The notes under the pieces were generated by a model. The model searched no databases. It was not told the origin of the DNA and worked only from the letters and a program-made list of their open reading frames with translations. The position numbers and the translations under genes are program-made. A stretch of DNA of 64,000 nucleotides from Anisodus tanguticus (Eukaryota > Streptophyta > Magnoliopsida > Solanales > Solanaceae), in assembly GCA_034509755.1 (NCBI GenBank), contig CM067544.1, forward strand, positions 17,789,001 to 17,853,000, in the 5' to 3' direction. Shown in pieces: positions 35,141 through 46,097 of the stretch. Each line of letters opens with the position of its first letter. The stretch's first letter is position 1.

Positions 35141-35158
35141 TCCCCAGCGGAGTCGCCA
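35141..35158 (-). promoter_or_regulatory. Primer-binding site for tRNA-Arg, Tat copy 1
   Basis: Minus strand TGGCGACTCCGCTGGGGA, three bases from the LTR end. It is complementary to the 3' end of plant tRNA-Arg(ACG) including CCA, as remembered; tRNA-Arg priming is typical of Ogre-type elements. Confidence 0.85.
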
Positions 35159-35161
35159 TGT

Positions 35162-38100
35162 TGTCGCGCCCGTTTTTGACCTGGCTCGGGTCAAAAAGCG
35201 GAGCACAACGTGTTCGGTGATTCCTGGGTAAAGAATTGAGGAGTCGCCACCTAATTATTTTTATGGTGAATTAGGACACCTAAATATTTAAACTAAATGA
35301 TGCAATGTAACTCCAATTTTAAGGTCTGCGAAACTAGCGAGATTCTAGATAAGGGTTCTTTATTATCCTAAAGGGAAGGGGTTAGGCATCCTTTAAGATC
35401 CGCTAACTTGCGATTATCCGGTCAAACTCAGGTTAATTATTACTAGAAAAATATATGTTTTTTACAAGTATAACAGATTTAAAGATGTTTGCAAATAATT
35501 AGTAAATGATGCATTTTAAAAAGAAAGATACATGTAGAGATTTTTTAAATATGCATTTGTATGGTATTTAAAGAGAAATACATGTAGAGTTGAAAAGATA
35601 TGTATTTGACAATTGATAGTAAAACAAATTATTTATAATGCCAAAGAAGTAAAATTTGGGAATCAATGAATTGTAAATTGACAAAAGATAAACTTATTCG
35701 GTATGATTTAATAAAGCAAATAAAAGACGACGAAAGTTGTTTTGAAAATCTTGAATACGCGCGACGAGCCTAAAATAAACTAGCGAAGGATTTCTAAGTT
35801 TGAATTTAACCGAGCCTACAAATAAATAAGCTAGCGACGGGTTTCAAATCTTAAACTACCCTATGAATTAATCCTAAGTTTGCCTATTCTAAGCATTTCA
35901 ATAGTTACATAAGTGCGATAAATAATATTACAATACAAAGCGGGATAAAAGCTGAATTAAAGAAAGAAATAAAATAAATAAACATCGAGGAATAATCGCC
36001 TTTATTTACTTTAATCCCCGCAAGTCGTCAAGAACAAACGGTTAGAAACAAGCAAATACAAATAACTTCATATCCGTATTCAAAACAAGAATGTTTTGAT
36101 CACGGAGGGCTCGTACTTAAATTTTGAAAAGAACATTCCAATCACGTCGTGGATGCAAACATAGGACTAATATGGTTAATTTTGATTGCCTCGCCTACTA
36201 AACGTGTTGGTCTCTCGGGTGAAATAGAAAAGATCACTATAATCACGTCGTGGTCTGTGAATATATAATTCACCTCGCCGACTAAACATGTTGATCTCGG
36301 ATGAAATAAAGGTTTAAGCCTCATCATTGCCCGAAGTTATATTTTCCGTCTTTACGACCGTGGAGCCTCAAAATCGACGGATATTTTTCATCGGCCGTTG
36401 TAGTATCGTGTTCAAATCAGCAAAATTTTAAAACAAGGCAAAAACAATGAGTAGGAAGCAAGAATCGAAAGCATAAAACAGGAGACAAATTCGAAAAGAC
36501 GCGGTGTTTAGTTTAAAACAAGAAAAAAAGTAAAACAAGAATATGAAACCGAGAAGCGTCTCCCGAAGATGGACGCAATATTGGTTTGAATCAATAAAAC
36601 AACAAAGAGAATGCGGTATTAATTCCATCAATAACATAATAACAATGCCAAAGAAACAGACACGAGTAGCGATTAAACTATCCGACCCGAATTCAAGTTT
36701 CGGAACCAAAACAGACTAAGAAGCATTTATAAAAAAATAAACAGACCGGATTATGAACGGTGACCCGAATGAAATCAAAAATTCAGATTTTTTGATAACC
36801 AAAGAACAGATATGAAAAAATGTCATAATCCGGAAATATGCCAAAACCGAGTCAACCCGACCTGTCGGTCGTGACCCGACCCGAATCGTATGCCAACCCG
36901 AAATAGATTTTTTTTTTAATTTTTTTTTCGTATGACCAATAGACAAGACATGAAATGCAAGAGATTTGAAAAAAATCCAAACCGGGGTCGACCCGACCCG
37001 ACCCTAATTGGAGATTCAACCCGACATCGAATAATTCTATCAATTCCAGATAACCAATAACAACAGCAACAATGCAAGAAAGTTTGGAAATATTCAAATC
37101 GGGTCGACCCGACCCGAATCAGTGATCCAAACCCGAATCAAATTTTAACACCATTTTCAGATAACTAATAACAAGAATATGAAATGCAATAATTCTGAAA
37201 ATATTACCCGACCCGAAATCAGTGAAGAACAACAAAATGCAAACCGATTTTCGGACTCGGTTTTAAAAAACGAATAGAAGTATTTAAAAACCCAAGTTCA
37301 AGAACGAAACTCACCTCCTTTCTTTCGAATCTTGGACCTATTTCGGACTTGTATCTTGAACAACAAAGAAGGCAAATGCTTTAAAATCACGAACACAACA
37401 AATATTTTATGTATATATGGAATAGTCTTCCGAAAAATCCTTTGAAAATCTGTTTTCTCTCCCCGAAAATCCCCCCCCCCCCCCAAATGAAGAACAACAT
37501 GGGGTATTTATAGGTGGATTTCCCCCCAAGAACGAGTTTGAAATTTGAATTAAAGGCAAAAAATTCTGAATTTTGGAAGCGGATTTTAGGGGTATGGGTA
37601 TGGTGAAGTGATGGGAGGGGTGTGGTGGTGTCGTGGTTGGTTGCAGGGAGGAGTGGGTGGTGGCAAGGGCGAGGTGACCGGTCGGGCATGGGGGTATGGG
37701 GTGTGCGGCGAGCGGGTAGGGTTTAGGTTTTTTTTTGGTTTTTCCTTTTTGTTTGGTTTGGGGAATTAAAAGAGGGGGAAATGAGTTATGGGTCGGGTCG
37801 GTCGGGTTGGGCCGGGGCGACGGTTGGTCGAGTGGGCTGCGGAGTTGGGCTCGCGGTTTTTGGGTTGTGGGAATTGGGTTGTGATTTTGGTTGGGTTAAA
37901 ATGAGAGAGCCGAATGGGTTAGTGGGTATTGGGTGGTGGGAATTTAATTGGAGAATAAGAAAGGGCGTTGGGCCGGTCCGGTTGGGCTTTGGGAATTGGG
38001 GGGAAATAATTTGGGGATTGGGCTTGGGTTGTTTTAATTTGGGGGTTGGGCTTGTGGGTCGGCCGGTTGGGCCTGGTGGGTCGACCCCTGGGGGCATTTT

Positions 38101-38701
38101 GTTTTGGTTTGGGTAGAAATTGTTTTGGGTTTGGAAATTGTTTTGTGGTTTTGGGTTAAGGGGATAAAAGGGAATGGGTTTGGGGTATTGGGCTGGTCCG
38201 ATTTGGTTAGGGAATAGGGAGTTGAATTGTTTTGGGTTAAGTAGAATTGAATGGGTGATGGGTTGGGCTTTGGTGAAATGAGTTTTAGTTTGGGTAGAAA
38301 TTGTTTTGGGTTGGAAAATGAATGGATTATGGATTAAATATATGAAAGGGGTTTAATATTAAAAATATTATTTTTGTTTTGTAAAAGATGTGAATTATTT
38401 AAAATAACATAACGACGTGATAATAATAAAATATAATATTTGCGAAATGTTTAATGCTTAATAAAAGGAAATGCGATGCAATTTTGCGAGAATAAAAAAA
38501 ATAACATAGAATTTTCGGATAACTTATGATTATTATAAAATGCAAATGATATAAAAAAAATGTGAATAATAATAATAATGAGATATGTACACACATATAT
38601 ATACGCATGTATGTATATAGATTTAAAATTGTTTTGAGGTGCTAAAAATATTTAAAACTGCAAATAAATTGGGAAAGACGGGACAAAATTGGGTGTCAAC
38701 A
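35162..38701 (-). repeat. Tat array LTR 2 (middle, shared)
   Basis: 3540 bp, TGTCGCGCCCG ... GTGTCAACA. It serves as the 5' LTR of one copy and the 3' LTR of the other. It is nearly identical to LTR 1; most differences are at CAG/CTG positions (for example 36084-36115 against 25138-25170). Confidence 0.92.
37505..37512 (-). promoter_or_regulatory. TATA box of Tat LTR 2
   Basis: TATAAATA on the minus strand, in the same context as in LTR 1. It would drive the left-hand unit (27770-35161). Confidence 0.6.
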
Positions 38702-38715
38702 GATGCCCCTCTTTG
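38702..38715 (-). promoter_or_regulatory. Polypurine tract, Tat copy 2
   Basis: Minus strand AAAGAGGGGCATC abutting LTR 2, identical to copy 1. Confidence 0.85.
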
Positions 38716-39137
38716 GACGGAGACGATGAAAGAGTTTTCGGCCAAAGAAGTTGATTGAGTAGCCAATTTTGTCCTGATCATCGGGACTGCATGGTAAGAA
38801 ATAGAATCCCGAGGGGTAGAGAAGTTGCAAAAAGATGGTGCACATTCAAGAAACAATGCCCCAGTGTCGAGTTATGATGACACTGGTCGCAGATGTAACA
38901 AAACTATTGGGAAAGAGCGGATCGACGTTCGAAGTAGGTCGTCGACCAAATTGCCTTGGTTCGCCGTAAGATATAGTTCCACGTTGTGCTGAAAGCCCCC
39001 GCCGATTCAAATTCCTATGGACCAGAGCTAAGATAAAAGTTAGTGTATAACAAGTTGCATAAGATATGTATGTGAGAATATGACTTTGTAAGTTGAAATG
39101 ATGTCGTTGCTTAATGTTGTGCAGATGATGCCATTGG

Positions 39138-40437
39138 CGGGCGCCTGTTTATACTTTAAAATAAAGTACCCGCATTAGAAGGTGGGCGCCTGATTTAAAA
39201 CATACCCGCATTAGAAGGTGGGCGCCTGTTTATACTTTAAAATAAAGTACCCGCATTAGAAGGTGGGCGCCTTATTTAAAACATACCCGCATTAGAAGGT
39301 GGGCGCCTGATTTAAAACATACCCGCATTAGAAGGTGGGCGCCTGATTTAAAACATACCCGCATTAGAAGGTGGGCGCCTGATTTAAAACATACCCGCAT
39401 TAGAGGTGGGCGGGCGCCGATTTAAAACATACCCGCATTAGGAGGTGGGTGCCTGACTGAAATTTAAATACCCGCATTAGGAGGTGGGCGCCTGACTGAG
39501 ATTTAAAATACCCGCATTAGGAGGTGGGCGCCCCGATTTAAAACATACCCGCATTAGAAGGTGGGCGCCGATTTAAAACATACCCGCATTAGAAGGTGGG
39601 CGCCCGATTTAAAACATACCCGCATTAGAAGGCGGGCGCGATTTAAAACATACCCGCATTAGAAGGTGGGCGCCGATTTAAAATATACCCGCATTAGAAG
39701 GTGGGCGCCTGATTTAAAACATACCCGCATTAGAGGTGGGCGCCCGATTTAAAACATACCCGCAAAAACAGGAGGTGGGCGCCTGATTTAAAACATACCC
39801 GCATTAGGAGGCGGGCGCCTGATTTAAAACATACCCGCATTAGGAGGCGGGCGCCTGATTTAAAACATACCCGCATTAGGAGGCGGGCGCCTGATTTAAA
39901 ACATACCCGCATTAGAAGGTGGGCGCCTGATTTAAAACATACCCGCATTAGAAGGTGGGCGCCTGATTTAAAACATACCCGCATTAGAAGGTGGGCGCCG
40001 ATTTAAAACATACCCGCATTAGAAGGGGGCGCCCGATTTAAAACATACCCGCATTAGAGACGGGCGCCCGCCGATTTAAAACATACCCGCATTAGGAGGT
40101 GGGCGCCTGATTTAAAACATACCCGCATTAGGAGGTGGGCGCCTGATTTAAAACATACCCGCATTAGGAGGTGGGCGCCTGATTTAAAACATACCCGCAT
40201 TAGGAGGTGGGCGCCTGATTTAAAACATACCCGCATTAGGAGGTGGGCGCCTGATTTAAAACATACCCGCATTAGAAGGTGGGCGCCTGATTTAAAACAT
40301 ACCCGCATTAGAAGGTGGGCGCCTGATTCAAAACATACCCGCATTAGAAGGTGGGCGCCTGATTCAAAACATACCCGCATTAGAAGGTGGGCGCCTGATT
40401 TAAAACATACCCGCATTAGAAGGTGGGCGCCTGATTT
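39138..40437 (-). repeat. 36-bp tandem array 2 (about 36 copies) in the Tat 3' UTR
   Basis: Same unit, same total length (about 1300 bp) and same order of GAAGGT and GGAGGT variants as array 1. Many units differ at the CCTGATT site, which appears here as CCGATT, CCCGATT or CCCCGATT (39415-40075), while the rest of the unit is unchanged. Confidence 0.93.
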
Positions 40438-41540
40438 ATGTCGTCGTGTTGACGTAATGTAAAGTGTGACCCTATTGCCATGCCATGATAGTTAATGTGT
40501 GGACATAAGCGATGCAAAAGTTGAGTAGATGAGAGTGCGACCCTGTAAGTCGAAATACCATTCTTTGCGTGGACACAACACGGTTGGGAACATGTAGTTT
40601 AGCATGATGTCTTTGTATAGTCTCCAAACAGGAAAGTGATCCTTGTGGTGAGTCCGCGATGCGGAGATCCCTTGCGAATTTGCTCATAAATGTTGCGCTT
40701 CCTTGTCGCTTTCCACCTCGAAGAACTCCGTACTCAAATAAATTTATGAGTTTGGGGAGGGGGAGTTGATTCGCGTTGACTTTGTAGCTTTGGCCTTGAT
40801 AGTGTATGTCCTGCTGATTCGGACCTGTAGCCCCTCTCTGGTCCCCCGTATTGGATAGTCATTAATGAAAACATTTGTTGAAAACAATTTGTTTGTAACA
40901 AGTATGTTCTGTTGAACTCTAATGAAAATGTTTGTTGAAAATAATTTGCTTATAAAAAGGTATGCATATATATAAATGTCTGTCGAGCAGTGCCATGCGG
41001 TGAAACAAAACAAACGTCTTATCCAAAATTCTTCTGGCTGACTTATTTTGCCGATGCTTTTCCAAGTTTATCGGCGTCCTCTGGCAGTGATCCCTTAAAA
41101 AATGCCCCAGTTTCTGATATGTGAGAATGACGATCTTTTGAACGGACAATCGAGTCTTGTGTAGATTGCTTGCCTGCCCTATCAGGGTGATCAGATGGGT
41201 ACATTTTGTCATTTGTGAGATAAAGGAGAAAATATTTCCTAATGGTGGGACCGAAGCCGATTTAGGCCGCCTACGTATCCCCATGAGGGAATCAGGTCGT
41301 GACGTAGTTCATTACAAGCAAAAGGGGATTGTAAGGATTTTCTAAAAATGGGACCGAAGCCGATGTGGCCGCCTACGTATCCCGCCGAGGGAATCAGGTC
41401 ATAACGTAGTTCATGTTACAAAGAAATGTGTTTTTGGGGAAATTTGCAATCTAGGAAACGGAACCCGACATGGGTTCTTTGCGTATCCCGCCAGGGAGTG
41501 CAACTTTTACAACATAAGAAATGCATTACATAGAAAAATC
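40438..41540 (-). other. Tat copy 2 3' non-coding region
   Basis: Counterpart of 29504-30604 with the same CCTACGTATCCC modules (41244-41311, 41347-41414). No supported gene. Confidence 0.75.
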
Positions 41541-42644
41541 CTAAATGTAGTATCTTTTCACTGCATCTGCGTTGATAGCTTTTGGCCATACTTCACCGTC
41601 CATTTCAACTAGAATTAATGATCCTCCAATCAACACCCGGTGAACCATATAAGGCCCTTGCCAGTTAGGTGCAAATTTTCCTTTAGCTTCATTTTGGTGC
41701 GGGAATATGCGTTTTAGCACCAATTGCCCCGGTTTGAAAGTCCTTGGTTTTACTTTCCTGTTGAAAGCTTTGGCCATTCTATTTTGATAAAGTTGCCCGT
41801 GACAGACTGCGTTCAATCGCTTTTCATCGATCAACATCAATTGTTCGTACCGATTCTGTATCCATTTTGCTTCGTTTAGCTCGGCTTCTTGGATAATTCT
41901 CAAGGATGGTATTTCCACTTCTGCTGGTAACACAGCTTCTGTTCCATAGACCAATAGATACGGCGTTGCCTCAGTAGAAGTCCTGATTGTAGTGCGATAT
42001 CCCAAAAGTGCAAAGGACAAATGCTCATGCCAGTGTTTGTAATTATTAATCATCTTGCGCAGTATTCTCTTGATGTTCTTGTTGGCTGCTTCGACTGCTC
42101 CGTTCATCTGAGGTCGGTATGGAGTGGAATTGCGGTGAGTGATCTTAAACTTTCCACATATTTCATTCATCAGATTACTGTTGAGATTGACTCCATTGTC
42201 CGTTATAATCGACTCAGGAATTCCAAACCGGCAAATGATGTTGTTGCGGACAAAATCAACTACCACCTTCTTTGTCACTGACTTGTGGGACGATGCTTCT
42301 ACCCACTTTGTGAAATAGTCAATTGCCACTAAAATGAATCGGTGTCCATTTGATGCGGCAGGTTCAATAGGGCCAATGACATCTATGCCCCAAGCTGCGA
42401 ATGGCCAAGGAGAGCTCGTCACATTGAGTTCGTTAGGAGGTACCCTGATTAGATCGCCATGAATCTGACATTGATGGCATTTTTGCACAAAGTGAATGCA
42501 ATTTGTTTCCATGGTCATCCAAAAGTACCCTGCTCTTAGAATCTTCTTTGCTAAAGTGAAACCATTCATATGAGGCCCGCACGTGCCTCCGTGTATCTCT
42601 TCAACTAAACTGCTTGCCTCTCGGGCATCGACACATCTTAGCAA
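41541..42644 (-). CDS. Tat/Ogre-like integrase, copy 2, open frame
   Basis: A 367-codon uninterrupted frame with the integrase zinc finger (CHQCQ), catalytic D (WGIDVIGPI), D (IITDNGVNLN) and E (NGAVEAANKN) motifs, then NRKVKPRTFKPGQLVLKRI and a C-terminal domain. It covers what is broken at 31110 and 30990 in copy 1. It would normally be the C-terminal part of the pol polyprotein rather than a separate gene; the annotated start is just the first Met after a frame break. Confidence 0.85.
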   Translation of the reverse strand: MLRCVDAREASSLVEEIHGGTCGPHMNGFTLAKKILRAGYFWMTMETNCIHFVQKCHQCQIHGDLIRVPPNELNVTSSPWPFAAWGIDVIGPIEPAASNGHRFILVAIDYFTKWVEASSHKSVTKKVVVDFVRNNIICRFGIPESIITDNGVNLNSNLMNEICGKFKITHRNSTPYRPQMNGAVEAANKNIKRILRKMINNYKHWHEHLSFALLGYRTTIRTSTEATPYLLVYGTEAVLPAEVEIPSLRIIQEAELNEAKWIQNRYEQLMLIDEKRLNAVCHGQLYQNRMAKAFNRKVKPRTFKPGQLVLKRIFPHQNEAKGKFAPNWQGPYMVHRVLIGGSLILVEMDGEVWPKAINADAVKRYYI

Positions 42645-44952
42645 ACCTAGATCTGGAGTCCTCCGATAAAGGATTTCTCCGTTCGGAAGAAATGGTTTGC
42701 TAACCTCCGAAGTGTCTTCTTTTGTGTGCTTTGGTTATGCCTTCGGATATTCGCCTATCTTCGAGGTACCTCTTAATGTCGTGGTACCAGGGCTTCCCAT
42801 CCAACTCTTCATCTATATGGAAACAATAGGCCGGCTGATCCGATAAGTTCACCTTGATGGGATCAATGTAATTCTTGTCCGGATGTTGAATCATGGAGGA
42901 CAGAGTTGCCAGAGCATCAGCGAACTCATTTTGAGTTCGTGGGATATGCTTGAATTCTATTTCGCTGAACCTTTTGCATAATTCTTTCACGCAATGCAGG
43001 TAAGGAAGTATCTTCACGTTCTTGGTGGCCCATTCGCCTTGCACCTGGTGAATCAATAAGTCTGAATCACCTATAACCAATAATTCTTGAATGTTCATAT
43101 CAACGACCATTCTAAGTCCGAGTATACAAGCTTCATATTCCGCCATATTGTTGGTGCACGGAAATCGGAGCTTCGCCGAAATTGGGTAGTGTTGACCCGA
43201 TTCTGAAATCAAAACTGCTCCGATACCAACTCCTTTGAAGTTTGCAGCTCCGTCGAAGAACATTCTCCAACCCGGGTATTCTTCGGAAATATCTTCCCCA
43301 ACAAACAATACCTCCTCGTCCGGAAAATAAGTCCGGAGGGGCATATATTCTTCGTCTACGGGGTTTTCAGCAAGATGGTCGGCTAGTGCTTGTCCTTTGA
43401 TAGCCTTTTGGGTAACATATATGATATCGAATTCACTTAGCAAGATTTGCCACTTTGCTAGCTTCCCAGTGGGCATGGGCTTCTGAAAGATGTATTTGAG
43501 TGGGTCCATTCTGGAGATGAGATAAGTGGTATATGCAGATAGATAATGTCTAAACCTTTGTGCAATCCATGTCAAGGCACAACAAGTGCGTTCCAGCAAA
43601 GTATACCGAGCTTCGTAAGGTGTGAACTTCTTGCTTAAGTAGTATATAGCTTGCTCCTTCTTTCCTGTTTCATCATGTTGTCCCAGCACGCATCCAAATG
43701 CATTTTCTAACACAAACAGATATAACAAAGAACGGCCTTCCGGTTCGGAGGCACCAAAACAGTGGGTTAGACAGATATTCTTTGATTCTATCAAAAGCTT
43801 GCTGGCAATCCGTCGTCCATTTGGTAGCAGCGTCTTTCTTCAGTAACTTGAATATTGGCTCACATATCACTGTTGATTGTGCTATGAACCTGCTGATGTA
43901 GTTGAGGCGACCAAGGAAACTCATCACGTCCTTTCGACTCTTTGGAGGAGGCAAGCCTTGAATAGCTTTTACCTTTGAGGGGTCCAATTCAATACCTCTT
44001 CTACTCACGATGAAACCTAACAGCTTCCCAAATAGGGACACCAAATGCACATTTTGCGGGGTTTAATTTCGGATTATACCGCCTCGGCCGGTCGAAGAAC
44101 TTCTTCAAATCACAAGTGATCTGGGGCCCTTCGTGACTTGATAATAACGTCATCTACGTAGACCTCGATTTCTTTGTGGATCATATCATGAAAAATGGTA
44201 GTCATAGCCCTCATATAGGTGGCACCTGCGTTCTTGAGTCCGAACGGCATTACCCGGTAATAGTATACTCCCCAAGGTGTAGTGAATGCCATTTTTTCCG
44301 CGTCTTCTTCATCCATCAAGATTTGGTGGTAACCAGCAAAGCAATCAACAAATGACTGCAATTCATGCTTCGCACAGTTATCAATAAGTATGTGAATATT
44401 TGGGAGAGGGAAATCATCCTTCGGGCTTGCCTTGTTGAGATCCCGATAATCCACACACACCCGTATTTTCCCATCTTTCTTTGGCACGGGTACAATGTTG
44501 GCCAGCCAAGTGGGGTATCTTGTGACTCGAATGACCTTTGCATCGAATTGCTTAGACACTTCTTCCTTGACCTTTAAACTCAAGTCAGGCTTGATTTTCC
44601 TTGGTTTTTGTTTCACCGGAGGGCAGGATGGATCAATAGGTAATTTATGCGAAACAATATCTGTGCTCAAACCTGGCATATCGTCATAAGACCAAGAAAA
44701 TATATCGATATACTGCCTCAAAAGATCCGTAAGTTTTTCTTTTTGTGCGGTGCTCAGATGGACGCTGATTCTTGTTTCCTTCACATATTTCCGCATCTCC
44801 CAAATTTACTCGCCTCGCTTTCATCTAAATTTGGCTTTGGCTTGCTCTCAAAACGCTCCAATTCCTCCGTCAATTCTTCCCGGATGCGAATCTTCCTCAT
44901 ACTCTTCGAAGTCCTATTCATTGTTTGGGACTTTATTTGCTTGTTTCATTAT
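42645..44952 (-). pseudogene. Tat/Ogre-like RT and dual RNase H, copy 2, broken
   Basis: 44796-44110 carries RT (DYRDLNKASPKDD, VYVDDVIIKSR; YVDD at 44149-44160). 44050-43673 carries RT thumb/RNase H linker (KLLGFIVSRRGIELDPSKVKAIQGLP). 43794-42700 carries both RNase H domains (FFDGAANFKGVGIGAVL, NNMAEYEACILGLRM). Breaks lie near 44790, 44100, 44035, 43745 and 42680-42740. The in-frame TAG at 44914-44916 matches that of copy 1. Breaks at 43745, 44035 and 42730 coincide with CTG/CAG differences. Confidence 0.88.
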
Positions 44953-46076
44953 ATGTCACATATCATCGACAAATTTATTAGTTTGCATGATGAAAAAGAA
45001 AAGAAAATTATTAAACAAAACAGATTTTAAAATAGCGAAAGCAATGCAGTTTTTGTCTTTTTAAGCTTTCAAAAGGTGGAGGCAAAACACATTAAATGCA
45101 TAGATGTGGTTCGTGCCTCAATCGAATCGCATTGTTTCATTAAGTTAGCGTTAATACAATTTGGGTAGGCATGATTTGGAATAAAAGATGGGTGCTCCGC
45201 CATTTTTAGTCAACACGAATCAACCTTTTGGGGAAGTAAATTAGGCAAAATAAACCTCTTGAAAAATGAAGAAAACCAAGTTAGTATAAGACGAGTAATT
45301 ATTGCTTCAAATAACATGCGTAGAGTGTAAGTAAATAGCAAACAAATTGTATGAAATAAAATGCGCGTCCTAATTTGCATGGGACCTCTCTTATGCCGCA
45401 GGTGGGCCTAAACGCCAGATATGCGAGATTACGACAGATTGATCCAAGCTGTTAAACTGTAATGCTTTTGTTGGAAATGAGACAAAATGAATGTACATTT
45501 TCCAATTTCGGCATGTCATGATTAGGCTTGGATTTGTCTATCATTATCACGCTACACGTAATATGCTGATTGGTCGTTGGGTTGCGAGACCCGTTGACAA
45601 TTTTTGGTAGATTTCTTAATTGTGGAGTCGATACCAAGGATCGACCCACCTAAGGTGTATGCATGCATGACTTAAAATAAAGGGTGGTATAGCTCTATCC
45701 TAAATTTTCTAAGATTTGGCTGACTAGACTCAAGGTTCCCGAGAGGACTGCTCGAGTGAGAAGGCTACGCGGCCAACCGGATGGTCCGGACGCTCCGCGC
45801 ATATACCAACTCTCCTAAAAATTTGGAAATTTGAAAGAAATTTGCGGGGGCGCAAAACACACCTCGCGTGTAATGTGTGATAGTGTCAATTTTCCAGAGT
45901 GGAAGAAATATGAGCGAAATGCCAATTTAAGGAAAGCAGTAACAGAATATAGCAACTAAAGCAGTTATGCATACAAAATTTCAAAAGGAAATAATTAAAA
46001 ACAATAGATTAAATAAGGAGCAATATAAAGCAAAATAATAATTAACCTGAATCTGCTATGGTTAAGAACCTGAAAA
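44953..46076 (-). other. Tat copy 2 leader, no gag
   Basis: Near-identical to 34014-35140 and likewise lacking any gag or protease reading. Confidence 0.8.
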
Positions 46077-46094
46077 TCCCCAGCGGAGTCGCCA
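46077..46094 (-). promoter_or_regulatory. Primer-binding site for tRNA-Arg, Tat copy 2
   Basis: Identical 18-mer to that at 35141-35158, three bases from LTR 3. Confidence 0.85.
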
Positions 46095-46097
46095 TGC

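Noticed and set aside
35157..35166. A separate target duplication around the middle Tat LTR
   Set aside because: The bases on its two sides are the primer-site spacer and the polypurine tract, with no matching 5-mers. The middle LTR is shared, not a separate insertion.
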